DNA of 64,000 nt from Deltaproteobacteria bacterium (GTDB lineage: Bacteria; Myxococcota; Myxococcia; SLRQ01), in the NCBI GenBank assembly GCA_029210625.1, contig JARGFU010000019.1:57573-121572 (forward strand). The letters are read 5' to 3'. A model generated the notes under the pieces. The model made no database searches. It was given only the letters and a program-made list of their open reading frames with translations, and had not been told where the DNA came from. Below are positions 8,459-16,851 of this stretch, in pieces. A program made the position numbers and the translations under genes. Within the stretch, counting starts at the first letter, position 1; every line of letters begins with the position of its first letter.

Positions 8459-9937
8459 CTACTCCTCTTCCAGCTTCTGGCGCAGGGCCTCACTGGCGAG
8501 CTTGGGGTTCGCCTTGCCCCCGCTCGCCTTCATCACCTGTCCCATCAGGAAGGCGAGGATGCCCTTCTTGCCGCCGCGGTAGGTCGCGGCCTGATCCGGG
8601 AAGTCCCGGATCACCTGCGCGACCACGGCCTCGAGGGCGCCGCTGTCCGAGACCTGCTCGAGGCCCAGCTCGGCGACCAGCTCCCGCGGCCGCTTCTCGT
8701 TGCCGAGGAGAGCGGCGAAGACCTGCTTGCCCGCCGAGGAGCTGATCGTGTCCGCCTCGACCAGGGCCATCAGCTCGGCCAGGCGATCCGGTGCGAGGCC
8801 GAGCGCCTCGATGCTCGCGTTGCGCTCCCCGAGCTCGCGCAGCACCTCCCCCACGATCCACTTCGCCGGCACCGCCCCGGGACCGTCGAAGGCCTGGACC
8901 GCCGCCTCGAAGTACTCGGCCACGCCGCGCTCGTTCGAGAGGGTGCGGGCGTCCTCCACCGAGAGGCCGTGCTCGGCGACCCAGCGCTCGGCCCGCTGGA
9001 CCGGCAGCTCGGTCAGGCGGGCGCGGGCGCGCTCGAGCAGGGCGGCGTCGAGGTGGAGGGGCGGCAGGTCGGGGTCGGGGAAGTAGCGGTAGTCCTCGGC
9101 CTCCTCCTTGCTGCGCATCGTGCGGGTCTCGTCCCGCTCGCTGTCGTAGAGGCGGGTCTCCTGCTCCACCACGCCCCCCTCCTCGAGGAGCTCGGCCTGG
9201 CGCAGGATCTCGTGGGTGATGGCCTTCGCCACGAAGCGGAAGGAGTTGAGGTTCTTCACCTCGGCGCGGGTGCCCAGGGCGCGCTCGCCGCGGGGTCGCA
9301 GGGAGACGTTGGCGTCGCAGCGCAGGGAGCCCTCCTGCATGTTCCCGTCCGAGATGCCGAGGTAGCGCACGATCGAGCGCAGGGCCTTGAGGTAGCCGGC
9401 GGCCTCCTCGGGTGAGCGCAGATCGGGCGCCGAGACCACCTCCAGCAGCGGCACCCCGGCGCGGTTGAGATCCACCCGGGAGTGGCCGCCGCCGCCGTCG
9501 TGGACCGACTTGCCGGCGTCCTCCTCCATGTGGATGCGGACGATGGAGGCCTCGGCGACCCGCACCTCCTCCCCCTCGTCGCCGTCGACGAAGAAGCGCA
9601 GGGCGCCGTGCTCGCAGATCGGCTCGGCGAACTGGCTGATCTGATAGCCCTTGGGCAGGTCGGCGTAGAAGTAGTTCTTGCGGGCCCAGACGCTGCGCTC
9701 GCGTACCTCGCAGCCCAGGGCCAGGCCGAGGGCCGCGGCCATCTCGGCGACCCGGAGGTTGAAGACCGGCAGGGCGCCGGGGAGCCCGAGGCAGGTGGGG
9801 CAGGTGTGGCTGTTGGCCGGCGCGCCGAAGGCGGTGCTGCAGCCGCAGAAGATCTTGCTGCGGGTCGAGAGCTGGACGTGCACCTCGAGGCCGATCACCG
9901 GCTCCCAGCGCTCGAGGATCTCGGAGAGGCGGCTCAC
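8459..9937 (-). CDS. gatB: Asp-tRNA(Asn)/Glu-tRNA(Gln) amidotransferase subunit B
   Basis: The tRNA-binding and kinase subunit of GatCAB, which converts mis-charged Glu-tRNA(Gln) or Asp-tRNA(Asn) to the amide form. 492 residues, normal length. It begins with WEPVIGLEVHVQL, followed by a four-Cys zinc site (CGCS and CPTC), the YPDLPKGYQISQ-type region (here YADLPKGYQISQ) and a C-terminal YqeY-like helical tail (SSSAGKQVFAALL and later NPKLASEALRQKLEEE). Its ATG overlaps the gatA stop by 4 nt, so the two are translationally coupled. Confidence 0.97.
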   Translation of the reverse strand: MSRLSEILERWEPVIGLEVHVQLSTRSKIFCGCSTAFGAPANSHTCPTCLGLPGALPVFNLRVAEMAAALGLALGCEVRERSVWARKNYFYADLPKGYQISQFAEPICEHGALRFFVDGDEGEEVRVAEASIVRIHMEEDAGKSVHDGGGGHSRVDLNRAGVPLLEVVSAPDLRSPEEAAGYLKALRSIVRYLGISDGNMQEGSLRCDANVSLRPRGERALGTRAEVKNLNSFRFVAKAITHEILRQAELLEEGGVVEQETRLYDSERDETRTMRSKEEAEDYRYFPDPDLPPLHLDAALLERARARLTELPVQRAERWVAEHGLSVEDARTLSNERGVAEYFEAAVQAFDGPGAVPAKWIVGEVLRELGERNASIEALGLAPDRLAELMALVEADTISSSAGKQVFAALLGNEKRPRELVAELGLEQVSDSGALEAVVAQVIRDFPDQAATYRGGKKGILAFLMGQVMKASGGKANPKLASEALRQKLEEE

Positions 9938-11409
9938 GCTTCCTCCCCCACCGGCGCCAGGCCGGCGAAGTCATGGGCGTCCTCGAAGGCGCTGCCCACC
10001 GAGAGCAGGCGCGCCTCCTGGAAGGCCGGCGCGACGAGCTGCAGCCCCACCGGGAGCCCCGCCGCGGTGAAGCCCGCGGGCAGCGAGAGGGCCGGGAGCC
10101 CGGCGAGGGAGGCCGGGATCGTGAAGACGTCCGCCAGGTACATCGCCAGGGGATCGTCCTGCTTCTCGTCGCGCCGCCAGGCCGGGGTCGGCGAAGTGGG
10201 GGTGAGGATCAGGTCGACCTGCGCGAAGGCCGCCTCGAAGTCCCGGGCGATGAGGCCCCGCACCCGCTGGGCGGTCCCGTAGTAGGCCTCGTAGTAGCCG
10301 CTGGAGAGGACGAAGGTGCCCAGGAGGATCCGCCGCTGCACCTCGGGGCCGAAGCCCTCCGAGCGGCTGCGGGCGTAGAGCTCACCCAGGCTCGTCACCC
10401 CCTGCGCCCGGCGGCCGAAGCGGACCCCGTCGTAGCGCGAGAGGTTCGAGGAGGCCTCGGCGGGCGCGAGCACGTAGTAGCAGGCGACCCCCAGCTCGGC
10501 GTGGGGCAGCTCCACCTCGCGGACCCTCGCGCCCGTCCCCTCGAAGAAGGCCACCGCCGCGTCGAGGCGCGCGATGACCTCGGAGTCCACGCCCTCCCCG
10601 CGGGCCGCGGCGGGCAGGCCGATCGTGAGGCCCGCGAGCTCCGAGGGCGCGCAGTCCGCGGCCTCGGGCACGGGCAGCTCCCGGCAGGTGGCGTCGAGGG
10701 GATCGCCCCCGGCGATGCTCCGGAAGAGGGGGACGAGGTCCGCCACCCGGGGCGCCATCGGGCCGATCTGATCCAGGGAGGACGCGAAGGCGAAGAGCCC
10801 CCGGCGGGAGACCCGGCCGTAGGAGGGCTTGAGGCCCGCCACCCCGCAGAGGGCCGCCGGCTGGCGGATCGAGCCGCCGGTGTCGGTGCCCAGGGCCAGG
10901 GGCGCGTAGCCCGCGGCCACCGCCGCCGCCGAGCCCCCCGAGGAGCCGCCGGGCGTGCGCTCGGGATCCCAGGGGTTGGCGCAGGCGCCGTGGGCGGAGA
11001 AGACGGTGGCCGAGCCCATGCCGAGCTCGTCGAGGTTGGTCTGCCCGACGATCACTGCCCCGGCGGCCTCCAGCCGGGCCACGGCGGTGGCGTCGTAGGG
11101 GGGCCGGTAGCCCGCCAGGATCTTCGAGGCGCCGTCGGTCTCGACGCCCGCCATCCCGATGAGCCCCTTCACCAGGACCGGGACTCCGTCGAGGGGGCCG
11201 AGGCGCTCCCCCCGCTCGCGGCGGGCGTCGGAGGCGGCGGCCGCGGCGGCGGCGCGCTCCGGGGTCGTGCGGATCACGGCGTTGAGCTCGCCGTCGAGGG
11301 CGGCGATCCGGTCCAGGGCCGCCTGCTTCAGGCCGGCCGCGCTGTGCCTCCCCTCCTCGAGAGCGGTGGAGAGCTCGGCCAGGGTCGGCGCCGGCAGGGG
11401 GGCACGCAT
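9934..11409 (-). CDS. gatA: Asp-tRNA(Asn)/Glu-tRNA(Gln) amidotransferase subunit A
   Basis: The amidase subunit that releases ammonia from glutamine for GatB. 491 residues with the amidase-signature triad: Lys81 (VPVLVKGLI), the cis-Ser156 within GGSSGG and the nucleophile Ser180 in DTGGSIRQPA. GatCAB requires all three subunits, and gatC lies 4 bp upstream with gatB overlapping downstream. The organism therefore probably uses the indirect route for Gln-tRNA and/or Asn-tRNA. Confidence 0.97.
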   Translation of the reverse strand: MRAPLPAPTLAELSTALEEGRHSAAGLKQAALDRIAALDGELNAVIRTTPERAAAAAAASDARRERGERLGPLDGVPVLVKGLIGMAGVETDGASKILAGYRPPYDATAVARLEAAGAVIVGQTNLDELGMGSATVFSAHGACANPWDPERTPGGSSGGSAAAVAAGYAPLALGTDTGGSIRQPAALCGVAGLKPSYGRVSRRGLFAFASSLDQIGPMAPRVADLVPLFRSIAGGDPLDATCRELPVPEAADCAPSELAGLTIGLPAAARGEGVDSEVIARLDAAVAFFEGTGARVREVELPHAELGVACYYVLAPAEASSNLSRYDGVRFGRRAQGVTSLGELYARSRSEGFGPEVQRRILLGTFVLSSGYYEAYYGTAQRVRGLIARDFEAAFAQVDLILTPTSPTPAWRRDEKQDDPLAMYLADVFTIPASLAGLPALSLPAGFTAAGLPVGLQLVAPAFQEARLLSVGSAFEDAHDFAGLAPVGEEA

Positions 11410-11413
11410 CTCT

Positions 11414-11692
11414 TCAGCCGATCACCCGGGGGACCAGGAAGGCGCCGTCCTCGGCGGCCGGGGCGTTCGCGGTCGCCTCCTCCGGCGTGAAGGAGGGCCG
11501 GACCTCGTCCTCCCGCTTGGCGCCCGTCTCGGGGGGCGCGCCGGGTGAAGGCAGCTCCGAGAGGTCCGCCTGCTGCAGGCGCTCGACGTAGCCCAGGATC
11601 CGTCGCAGGTCGCCGGCGAGGCGGGGGAGGTCCTCCTCCGCGACCTCCAGCCGGGCGAGCTTCGCGATCTTCCTGATCTGGGCTTCGTCCAC
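11414..11692 (-). CDS. gatC: Asp-tRNA(Asn)/Glu-tRNA(Gln) amidotransferase subunit C
   Basis: The small GatC linker subunit, 92 residues. The start is taken as GTG at 11690-11692 because the GatC consensus begins there (VDEAQIRKIAKLARLEV); the in-frame extension upstream to 12001 is antisense to the neighbouring lipoprotein gene and not credible. Family features are the LARLEV helix, the middle ILGYVERLQQAD and the C-terminal DGAFLVPRVIG. No strong ribosome binding site is visible. It is the first gene of the five-gene gat unit and is divergent from the lipoprotein gene at 11790. Confidence 0.92.
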   Translation of the reverse strand: MDEAQIRKIAKLARLEVAEEDLPRLAGDLRRILGYVERLQQADLSELPSPGAPPETGAKREDEVRPSFTPEEATANAPAAEDGAFLVPRVIG

Positions 11693-11789
11693 GGCTCTGG
11701 ACTTTGCACCCAGCGGGGGAGGCGGACAAGGGCCGCGAGCCCCCAGCGCCTCTTCCCGCTCCGCTCCCCCCATGCGAGCCTCTCCCCCC

Positions 11790-12353
11790 ATGAGACGCAA
11801 GCTCCTCCCCGCTCTCCTCGCCCTGGCGCTCGGCGGCTGCGCCACCCTCTCGGTCAAGAAGGTGGCCGAGAAGCACCCCCCGCGGATCGTCTTCACCACC
11901 GCCATCGAGGAGGACCAGCCGGTCGACGAGATCACGGCCCTGGCCGAGCACCAGGACCGCCTCTGCCTCTCGGGCCGCTGGTTCGACCTGCCCCACACCA
12001 CCCTCGGCTACCGCTACGAGCTGAAGGACGGCGGCGGCCAGGTGCTCTACGTGGGCGAGCAGGAGGTCACGGCGAGCGCCGCGACCTGGTTCACCTACAG
12101 CTGCTACGGCCGCACCAAGGCCGACGCCCCCGGCACCTGGAGCTACACCCTGACGCTGGGCGACTTCGAGCAGGCCGGCCAGATCGAGGTGGCGCCCCTG
12201 AAGCCCAAGCCCCTCAGCGCCATCATCGGCGTCCTGAAGGAGAAGAAGGGCGAGGTGATCGACGCCCTCGGCGGCCTGATGGAGGCCGCCCGGCCGAACA
12301 CGGAGCCGGTCACCGACACCCCCGAGGATCAGGAAGAGGAGATCACGGAATGA
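11790..12353 (+). CDS. Lipoprotein of unknown function
   Basis: 187 residues from the second in-frame ATG (11790), which places MRRKLLPALLALALGGC as a textbook lipoprotein signal with lipobox LGGC; the ATG at 11772 would add six non-signal residues. The mature part is a likely beta-sandwich (LCLSGRWFDLP, YRYELKDGGGQVLY, TWSYTLTLGDFEQAGQIEV) followed by a Lys/Glu-rich C-terminal tail. Its stop overlaps the start of the nitronate monooxygenase-like gene by 4 nt, so the two are probably co-translated, an unusual pairing of an envelope protein and a cytoplasmic flavoenzyme. Confidence 0.85.
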   Translation: MRRKLLPALLALALGGCATLSVKKVAEKHPPRIVFTTAIEEDQPVDEITALAEHQDRLCLSGRWFDLPHTTLGYRYELKDGGGQVLYVGEQEVTASAATWFTYSCYGRTKADAPGTWSYTLTLGDFEQAGQIEVAPLKPKPLSAIIGVLKEKKGEVIDALGGLMEAARPNTEPVTDTPEDQEEEITE

Positions 12354-13321
12354 AGACACGCATCACCGAGCTGCTGGGCATCGAGCACCCCATCATCCAG
12401 GGCGGCATGCACTACGTCGCCTTCGCCGAGCTGGCCGCGGCGGTCTCCAACGCCGGCGGCCTGGGGATCATCACCGCCCTGACCCAGAAGACCCCCGAGG
12501 ATCTCGCGAAGGAGATCGCCCGCACCCGGGAGCTGACCGACAAGCCCTTCGGCGTGAACCTCACCTTCCTGCCCACCGTCACCGCCCCCGACTACCCGGG
12601 CTACGTGAAGGCGATCATCGAGGGCGGCGTGAAGGTGGTCGAGACCGCCGGGCGCAACCCCTCCGAGGTGATGCCCTACCTGAAGCAGGCCGGCATCAAG
12701 GTCGTCCACAAGTGCACCTCGGTGCGCCACGCGCTGAAGGCCGAGAAGATCGGCTGCGACGCCGTCTCGGTGGACGGCTTCGAGTGCGGCGGCCACCCGG
12801 GCGAGGACGACATCCCCAACATGATCCTGCTGCCCCGTGCCGCCGAGGAGCTGAAGATCCCCTTCGTCGCCTCCGGCGGCATGGCCGACGGCCGCTCGCT
12901 GGTGGCCGCCCTGGCCCTGGGCGCCGACGGCATCAACATGGGCACCCGCTTCATCGCCACGAAGGAGGCGCCGGTCCACGAGAACGTGAAGCAGGCCATC
13001 GTCGACGCCAGCGAGCTCGACACTCGCCTGATCATGCGCTCCCTGCGCAACACCGAGCGGGTGATGAACAACCCGGCGGTCGAGGAGCTCATCGCGAAGG
13101 AGCAGGCGAAGGGCGACAGCCTGACCTTCGAGGACATCATGGAGAAGGTCGTGGGCGTCTACCCGAAGGTGATGCTCGAGGGCACCATGGACGCCGGCGC
13201 CTGGTCCTGCGGCATGGTCGCGGGCCTCATCCACGACGTCCCCACCTGCCAGGAGCTGATCGACGGCATCATGAAGGAGGCCGAGACCCTCATCAACGAG
13301 CGCCTCGCCGGGATGCTCTAG
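12350..13321 (+). CDS. Nitronate monooxygenase / 2-nitropropane dioxygenase-like flavoprotein
   Basis: 323 residues forming an FMN-binding TIM barrel of the NMO/FabK family. Diagnostic stretches are HPIIQGGMHYVAFAELAAAVSNAGGLG at the N-terminus, GVNLTFLP, the DGFECGGHPG turn, IPFVASGGMADGRSL and GADGINMGTRF, which bind the FMN phosphate. The family includes nitronate monooxygenases and enoyl-ACP reductase FabK; I cannot distinguish these by sequence alone, though the ECGGHPG motif fits NMO-type proteins well. It starts on a 4-nt overlap with the upstream lipoprotein gene. Confidence 0.88.
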   Translation: MKTRITELLGIEHPIIQGGMHYVAFAELAAAVSNAGGLGIITALTQKTPEDLAKEIARTRELTDKPFGVNLTFLPTVTAPDYPGYVKAIIEGGVKVVETAGRNPSEVMPYLKQAGIKVVHKCTSVRHALKAEKIGCDAVSVDGFECGGHPGEDDIPNMILLPRAAEELKIPFVASGGMADGRSLVAALALGADGINMGTRFIATKEAPVHENVKQAIVDASELDTRLIMRSLRNTERVMNNPAVEELIAKEQAKGDSLTFEDIMEKVVGVYPKVMLEGTMDAGAWSCGMVAGLIHDVPTCQELIDGIMKEAETLINERLAGML

Positions 13322-13394
13322 ACCAGAGATCACGATTCCCGATCGTCGGTGGCCTCCTGATGTGCATCCTCCGCCCCCGGGATAGGGTGGCGGC

Positions 13395-14447
13395 ATGCGC
13401 CTCCCCGCCACGCTCTGTCTCCTGACGCTCACCCTCACGGGCTGCGGGGAAGAGCCCGCCCGCCAGGCGATCCAGCGCAACGGCGTCTGGGCCGACGACG
13501 GCGGCGCCCTCTTGCTGATGGAGGGCCGCTACACCACCCCCGATCCCGCGGCCCCCTACTTCGCCGACGGCGAGGCCAGCGACTGGGAGGTGGCCTTCGT
13601 GGAGAGCGACGCCTCCCTGGCGCCAGGGGCCGAGCTGCTGGTGCGGCCGGATCCCTCCCAGCCGGGCGGCGGCGGCCTGGCCGGGCGCGTGTGGTGGCTG
13701 CGCTCCCGGGGCCTGATCGTCCTCGAGGAGTACGGGATCCCGACGGTGATCTCCCTGGCCGAGGGCCGCGAGCTCGTCCCCCGCCTGCCGGGCGCGGAGG
13801 TGCCCACCCTCTTCGCCCCCGAGGTCGAGAGCGAGGAGGGGCTGCTCCTCGATCTGGTGCCCTCCCCCGACGGAAGCCGCCTGGCCCTCTTCCACGCCCT
13901 GGCCTACACCGAGCCGCCCGCCACGCCCGGTGGCATCGAGCAGATCCACTTCGTCCACGTGGTCTCCTGCTTCGATCTCGAGGACGGCGCGCGCTTCCTC
14001 TGGGCGAGCCGCCTCGAGCGCTGGGCCGGCACCCAGGAGCCCCTCAAGCTCGATCCGCCGGTGCCCGACACCGGCGACGTCCCGCCCGAGCCGCCGGCCC
14101 TCCCCACCCTCGGCTCCCTCCAGCGCTCGAGCCAGCTCCTCTGGGCGAAGGACGGCAGCGGCTTCTTCGTCCTCGACGGTCCGGGCGAGCCCGGAGAGGT
14201 CGCCGAGGGCGCCTTCGTCCACCTCGCCGACGGGCGGATGGAGGACCTCCTCCCCGACGCACCGGTGCCCGCCCTGGCCCTGCCCACCACCGGCGGCCCG
14301 GTGAGAGACGACGGCCTCACGCTGATGGTCGAGGAGAGCCCGGAGGATCCCAACGGCGTCCACCTGGTCGTCCACCCCGCCACCGGCTGGGTCCCCTTCG
14401 ATCAGGTCTCCGAGGTCGCCCTCTCGGCCATCGACTACGCCTACTGA
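13395..14447 (+). CDS. Lipoprotein of unknown function, possible beta-propeller
   Basis: 350 residues beginning MRLPATLCLLTLTLTGC, a clear lipoprotein signal with lipobox LTGC. The mature protein is acidic and rich in Gly, Pro and short beta-strand-like segments (GRVWWLRSRGLIVLEEYG, GSRLALFHALAY, LLWAKDGSGFFVLDGPG), which would suit a propeller-like fold of the kind seen in other exported proteins, but no repeat is regular enough to be sure. It ends overlapping the convergent small membrane gene by 7 nt. No family is recognised. Confidence 0.8.
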   Translation: MRLPATLCLLTLTLTGCGEEPARQAIQRNGVWADDGGALLLMEGRYTTPDPAAPYFADGEASDWEVAFVESDASLAPGAELLVRPDPSQPGGGGLAGRVWWLRSRGLIVLEEYGIPTVISLAEGRELVPRLPGAEVPTLFAPEVESEEGLLLDLVPSPDGSRLALFHALAYTEPPATPGGIEQIHFVHVVSCFDLEDGARFLWASRLERWAGTQEPLKLDPPVPDTGDVPPEPPALPTLGSLQRSSQLLWAKDGSGFFVLDGPGEPGEVAEGAFVHLADGRMEDLLPDAPVPALALPTTGGPVRDDGLTLMVEESPEDPNGVHLVVHPATGWVPFDQVSEVALSAIDYAY

Positions 14448-14659
14448 TCCCGCCGCCCGCTCGCGGCGCCGGAGCCCTTCGTGGTGCGGCCTCGCGCCAG
14501 CGCCGCCAGCAGCTGGGCGAAGAAGCCCGAGGCGGGGACGAGCAGGAGGAGGGTGACCAGCCCCACGACCCAGGAGCTCGCCAGCCCGAGGCAGCCCAGG
14601 CCACCGAGCGCCAGGAGCACGATGGCGGCGATCCCGGTCACGCCCTCAGGCATGGTCAC
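14441..14659 (-). CDS. Small two-helix membrane protein, unknown
   Basis: 72 residues. Two hydrophobic helices (about residues 6-29 and 31-53) are followed by a basic Arg/Lys-rich tail on the cytoplasmic side. Its ATG overlaps the stop of the upstream gene at 14656 by 4 nt, giving a two-gene unit, and its end overlaps the convergent lipoprotein gene by 7 nt. The tight packing supports it as a real gene. Confidence 0.65.
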   Translation of the reverse strand: MTMPEGVTGIAAIVLLALGGLGCLGLASSWVVGLVTLLLLVPASGFFAQLLAALARGRTTKGSGAASGRRDQ

Positions 14660-14994
14660 TCCAGCTCGCCCGGGGGGACCAGCTGCAGCTCCACCGGGGT
14701 CTGCGCCTCGCCCTCGATGACCTTCGCCCCGCTCACGTGGAATCCGGACCAGGTGCCGGCGTCGATCTCCAGCGTGCCGAGGGTGGTGGAGCCGGCGGGG
14801 ACGTCCCCCGGGGCGCGCGTGATCCGCACCCGGATGTGCGAGGGACCGTAGCGCTCGGTCTGGAGCGTCAGGGGCAGGCCGCCGGCCGGGGAGCGGACCA
14901 CCAGGCTCGAGGGGTCGCCCTTGAGGGAGAGCTCGATCTGGACCTCGCCCGAGAGGAGCGCGGACAGGCCCAGGGCCGCGATCGGTGTCTTCAT
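14656..14994 (-). CDS. Small exported protein of unknown function
   Basis: 112 residues with a short hydrophobic start (MKTPIAALGLSALLSGEV) that may act as a signal sequence, then an all-beta pattern (VQIELSLKGD, LTLQTERYG, HIRVRITRA, LEIDAGTW, TPVELQLVPP). It is the first gene of a two-gene unit with the small membrane protein at 14441-14659 and is divergent from the radical-SAM gene, with dyads in the space between. No family is recognised. Confidence 0.65.
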   Translation of the reverse strand: MKTPIAALGLSALLSGEVQIELSLKGDPSSLVVRSPAGGLPLTLQTERYGPSHIRVRITRAPGDVPAGSTTLGTLEIDAGTWSGFHVSGAKVIEGEAQTPVELQLVPPGELE

Positions 14995-15034
14995 CCGCTC
15001 ATCCTAGTCGAGAGGAGCGCGTCGCCGGCTACCC

Positions 15035-15058
15035 GGGTGCGAGGGATCCCTCGCACCC
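15035..15058. promoter_or_regulatory. Perfect 24-bp palindrome in a divergent intergenic region
   Basis: Bases 15035-15046 (GGGTGCGAGGGA) are followed immediately by their exact reverse complement (15047-15058). It lies 41 bp upstream of the minus-strand start at 14994 and about 150 bp upstream of the radical-SAM start. A shorter 12-bp palindrome, CCCGGATCCGGG, is at 15094-15105. A site with no spacer facing two starts suits an operator or a cruciform more than a terminator. Confidence 0.6.
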
Positions 15059-15115
15059 CCCGGCGCCTGAAGGGACCTGATCCGCTGTGAGAGCCCGGAT
15101 CCGGGTCCCTCCCGG

Positions 15116-15130
15116 ATTGGTATGACCAAT
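15116..15130. promoter_or_regulatory. GntR/FadR-type operator candidate
   Basis: ATTGGT-ATG-ACCAAT is a perfect dyad with a 3-bp spacer. It matches the TGGT-N3-ACCA core that GntR-family regulators of the FadR/PdhR group bind, including the flanking A/T bases. It lies 75 bp before the radical-SAM start codon. No gntR gene is in the window. Confidence 0.5.
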
Positions 15131-15205
15131 GCAACCGCCTCCGGCCAGGGCCCGGGGGCGACGATGCCGCGCCCGACCTCGAACCCCAACAGAGGAGGAA
15201 GGGCG

Positions 15206-16654
15206 ATGGAGAGTCGAGACGAGCTGCGGGGACCGAAGCGACGAGGGCTGCGGATCAAGCTGATCAAGCCGGCGGAGCGCCCGCGCCCCGGGGTGCTGCT
15301 CAACCGCACGACGCGCTTCATGGACGCGGCGCTGCCCATGCTGGCCGCGCTGACACCCGAGCCCCACGAGGTGACGCTGGTCGACGAGAGCTTCGCGCCC
15401 GACCGGCGCTACGAGCCGGTGGACGTGGTGGGCATCAGCGTCTGGACCGATCTCGCGATGCGCGCCTACGCCATCGCGGATCACTACCGGAAGCGGGGCG
15501 TGACCGTGGTGATGGGGGGCATCCACCCCACCATGTGCCCGGACGAGGTGCAGGCGCACTGCGACGCGCTCGTGATCGGCGAGGGCGACCTGGCCTGGCC
15601 GGCGCTCCTCGCGGACCTCGAGGCTGGAAACCTCCAGCCCCGCTACGACTACCGCGACCGGATCCCGGAGCACCTCGGGGCGTTGCCGCTGCCCCGCCGG
15701 GACCTCTACCCCAGACTCCAGGGCCTGAACCCCGTGCCCGCCGGCGTCGGGATCGAGGCCAGCCGCGGCTGCCCCTACGACTGCGAGTTCTGCTCGGTGC
15801 TCGAGGTGCGCGGGCACCGCTACCGGCACCGGCCGGTGGAGGAGATCCTCGCGGAGATCGACGCCATCGACGCGGCGAACCTGATCTTCGTGGACGACAA
15901 CGTCGCCCTGGACCGCAAGCGGGCCAAGGAGCTCTTCCGCGGCATGATCGGGATGGGCAAGCAGTGGGTGGCCGAGGCCTCGGTGGGCCTGGCCGATGAC
16001 CTCGACCTGCTCGAGCTCATGCGCCAGAGCGGCTGCCGGGGTCTGATGATCGGCTTCGAGTCGGTGCAGCCGGAGACGATGGTCGGCATGAAGAAGCTCA
16101 GCCGCATGCACCTCACCCCGGTGGAGATCGTCCGGCGCTTCCACGACTCGGACATCCCGGTCATGGGCAACTTCGTCTTCGGCTTCGACCACGAGACGCC
16201 CGAGGTCTTCGATCTCACCCTCGACTTCGCCTTCCGCAGCGAGCTCGAGCTGGCGCAGTTCCGCGCGCTGGTGCCCTACCCCGGCACCCCCTTCCACGCC
16301 CGCCTGCTGCGGGAGGGGCGGCTGCTGGATCCGCACTGGTGGCGAAACCCGGACCGCCTCCCCGGCGAGGCCACCCCCCTCTTCGAGCCGAAGCGCATGA
16401 GCCGCTTGCAGCTGGCCGAGGGGATGCTGCGCCTCACCCGCGAGTTCTATGGCTGGCGGGGCCGCCTCCAGCGCCTGCGGAGCCTGCGACCCCTGCACCG
16501 CCCCCCGGTGGAGACCGCGCTGCTCCTGGGCACCGACTGGGCCTTCGGCAGCCGCTACGCGAGCGCCTTCCAATTCTCCCTGGATCGGGTCCGCGCCGAG
16601 GAGGACGTCGCGGCCGGTGTCGCGGAGCCCGCCGAGGTCCTCGCCGAGGTGTAG
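15206..16654 (+). CDS. B12-binding/radical SAM protein
   Basis: 482 residues from the ATG at 15206, which is preceded by AGAGGAGGAAGG, a strong ribosome binding site; in-frame starts at 15122 and 15164 lack one. Residues about 10-150 look like a cobalamin-binding Rossmann domain (VVGISVWTDLAMRAY and VVMGGIHPTMCPDEV). The radical-SAM core follows, with the 4Fe-4S motif in RGCPYDCEFC, and strands such as NLIFVDDNVALD and GLMIGFESVQ. The C-terminal part resembles the extension common in B12-radical SAM proteins of the hopanoid and bacteriochlorophyll-methylation type. The substrate is unknown. The regulatory region upstream carries several dyads. Confidence 0.9.
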   Translation: MESRDELRGPKRRGLRIKLIKPAERPRPGVLLNRTTRFMDAALPMLAALTPEPHEVTLVDESFAPDRRYEPVDVVGISVWTDLAMRAYAIADHYRKRGVTVVMGGIHPTMCPDEVQAHCDALVIGEGDLAWPALLADLEAGNLQPRYDYRDRIPEHLGALPLPRRDLYPRLQGLNPVPAGVGIEASRGCPYDCEFCSVLEVRGHRYRHRPVEEILAEIDAIDAANLIFVDDNVALDRKRAKELFRGMIGMGKQWVAEASVGLADDLDLLELMRQSGCRGLMIGFESVQPETMVGMKKLSRMHLTPVEIVRRFHDSDIPVMGNFVFGFDHETPEVFDLTLDFAFRSELELAQFRALVPYPGTPFHARLLREGRLLDPHWWRNPDRLPGEATPLFEPKRMSRLQLAEGMLRLTREFYGWRGRLQRLRSLRPLHRPPVETALLLGTDWAFGSRYASAFQFSLDRVRAEEDVAAGVAEPAEVLAEV

Positions 16655-16728
16655 GAAGGACAACCGCCCTTTTCGCGAAGACCGGTTGACGGAAATCGCA
16701 TTATCAGACGCAGCCGGTGGGGCGTTCG

Positions 16729-16745
16729 AGGGTAGAGTCTACCCT
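16729..16745. mobile_element. Possible IS91-type terminal palindrome (ori end)
   Basis: AGGGTAGA-G-TCTACCCT is a perfect 8-bp-arm palindrome with a 1-nt centre, about 106 bp beyond the 3' end of the transposase remnant. Read in the transposase direction it is followed by C and then GAAC, one of the tetranucleotides that IS91 elements use as target next to their replication-origin end, and preceded by CTTG. The rest of the 16655-16851 interval shows no gene. Confidence 0.35.
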
Positions 16746-16851
16746 ACAAGGGGGGCTCGGGGCCTCGCCATGGGGCCTGAGTGGTTCCTCGCTGCGAATC
16801 CGGCCGGTCGCGGACGCACCGCGGCCCTGCGGGCCACCGCTTCCGGGGCCT

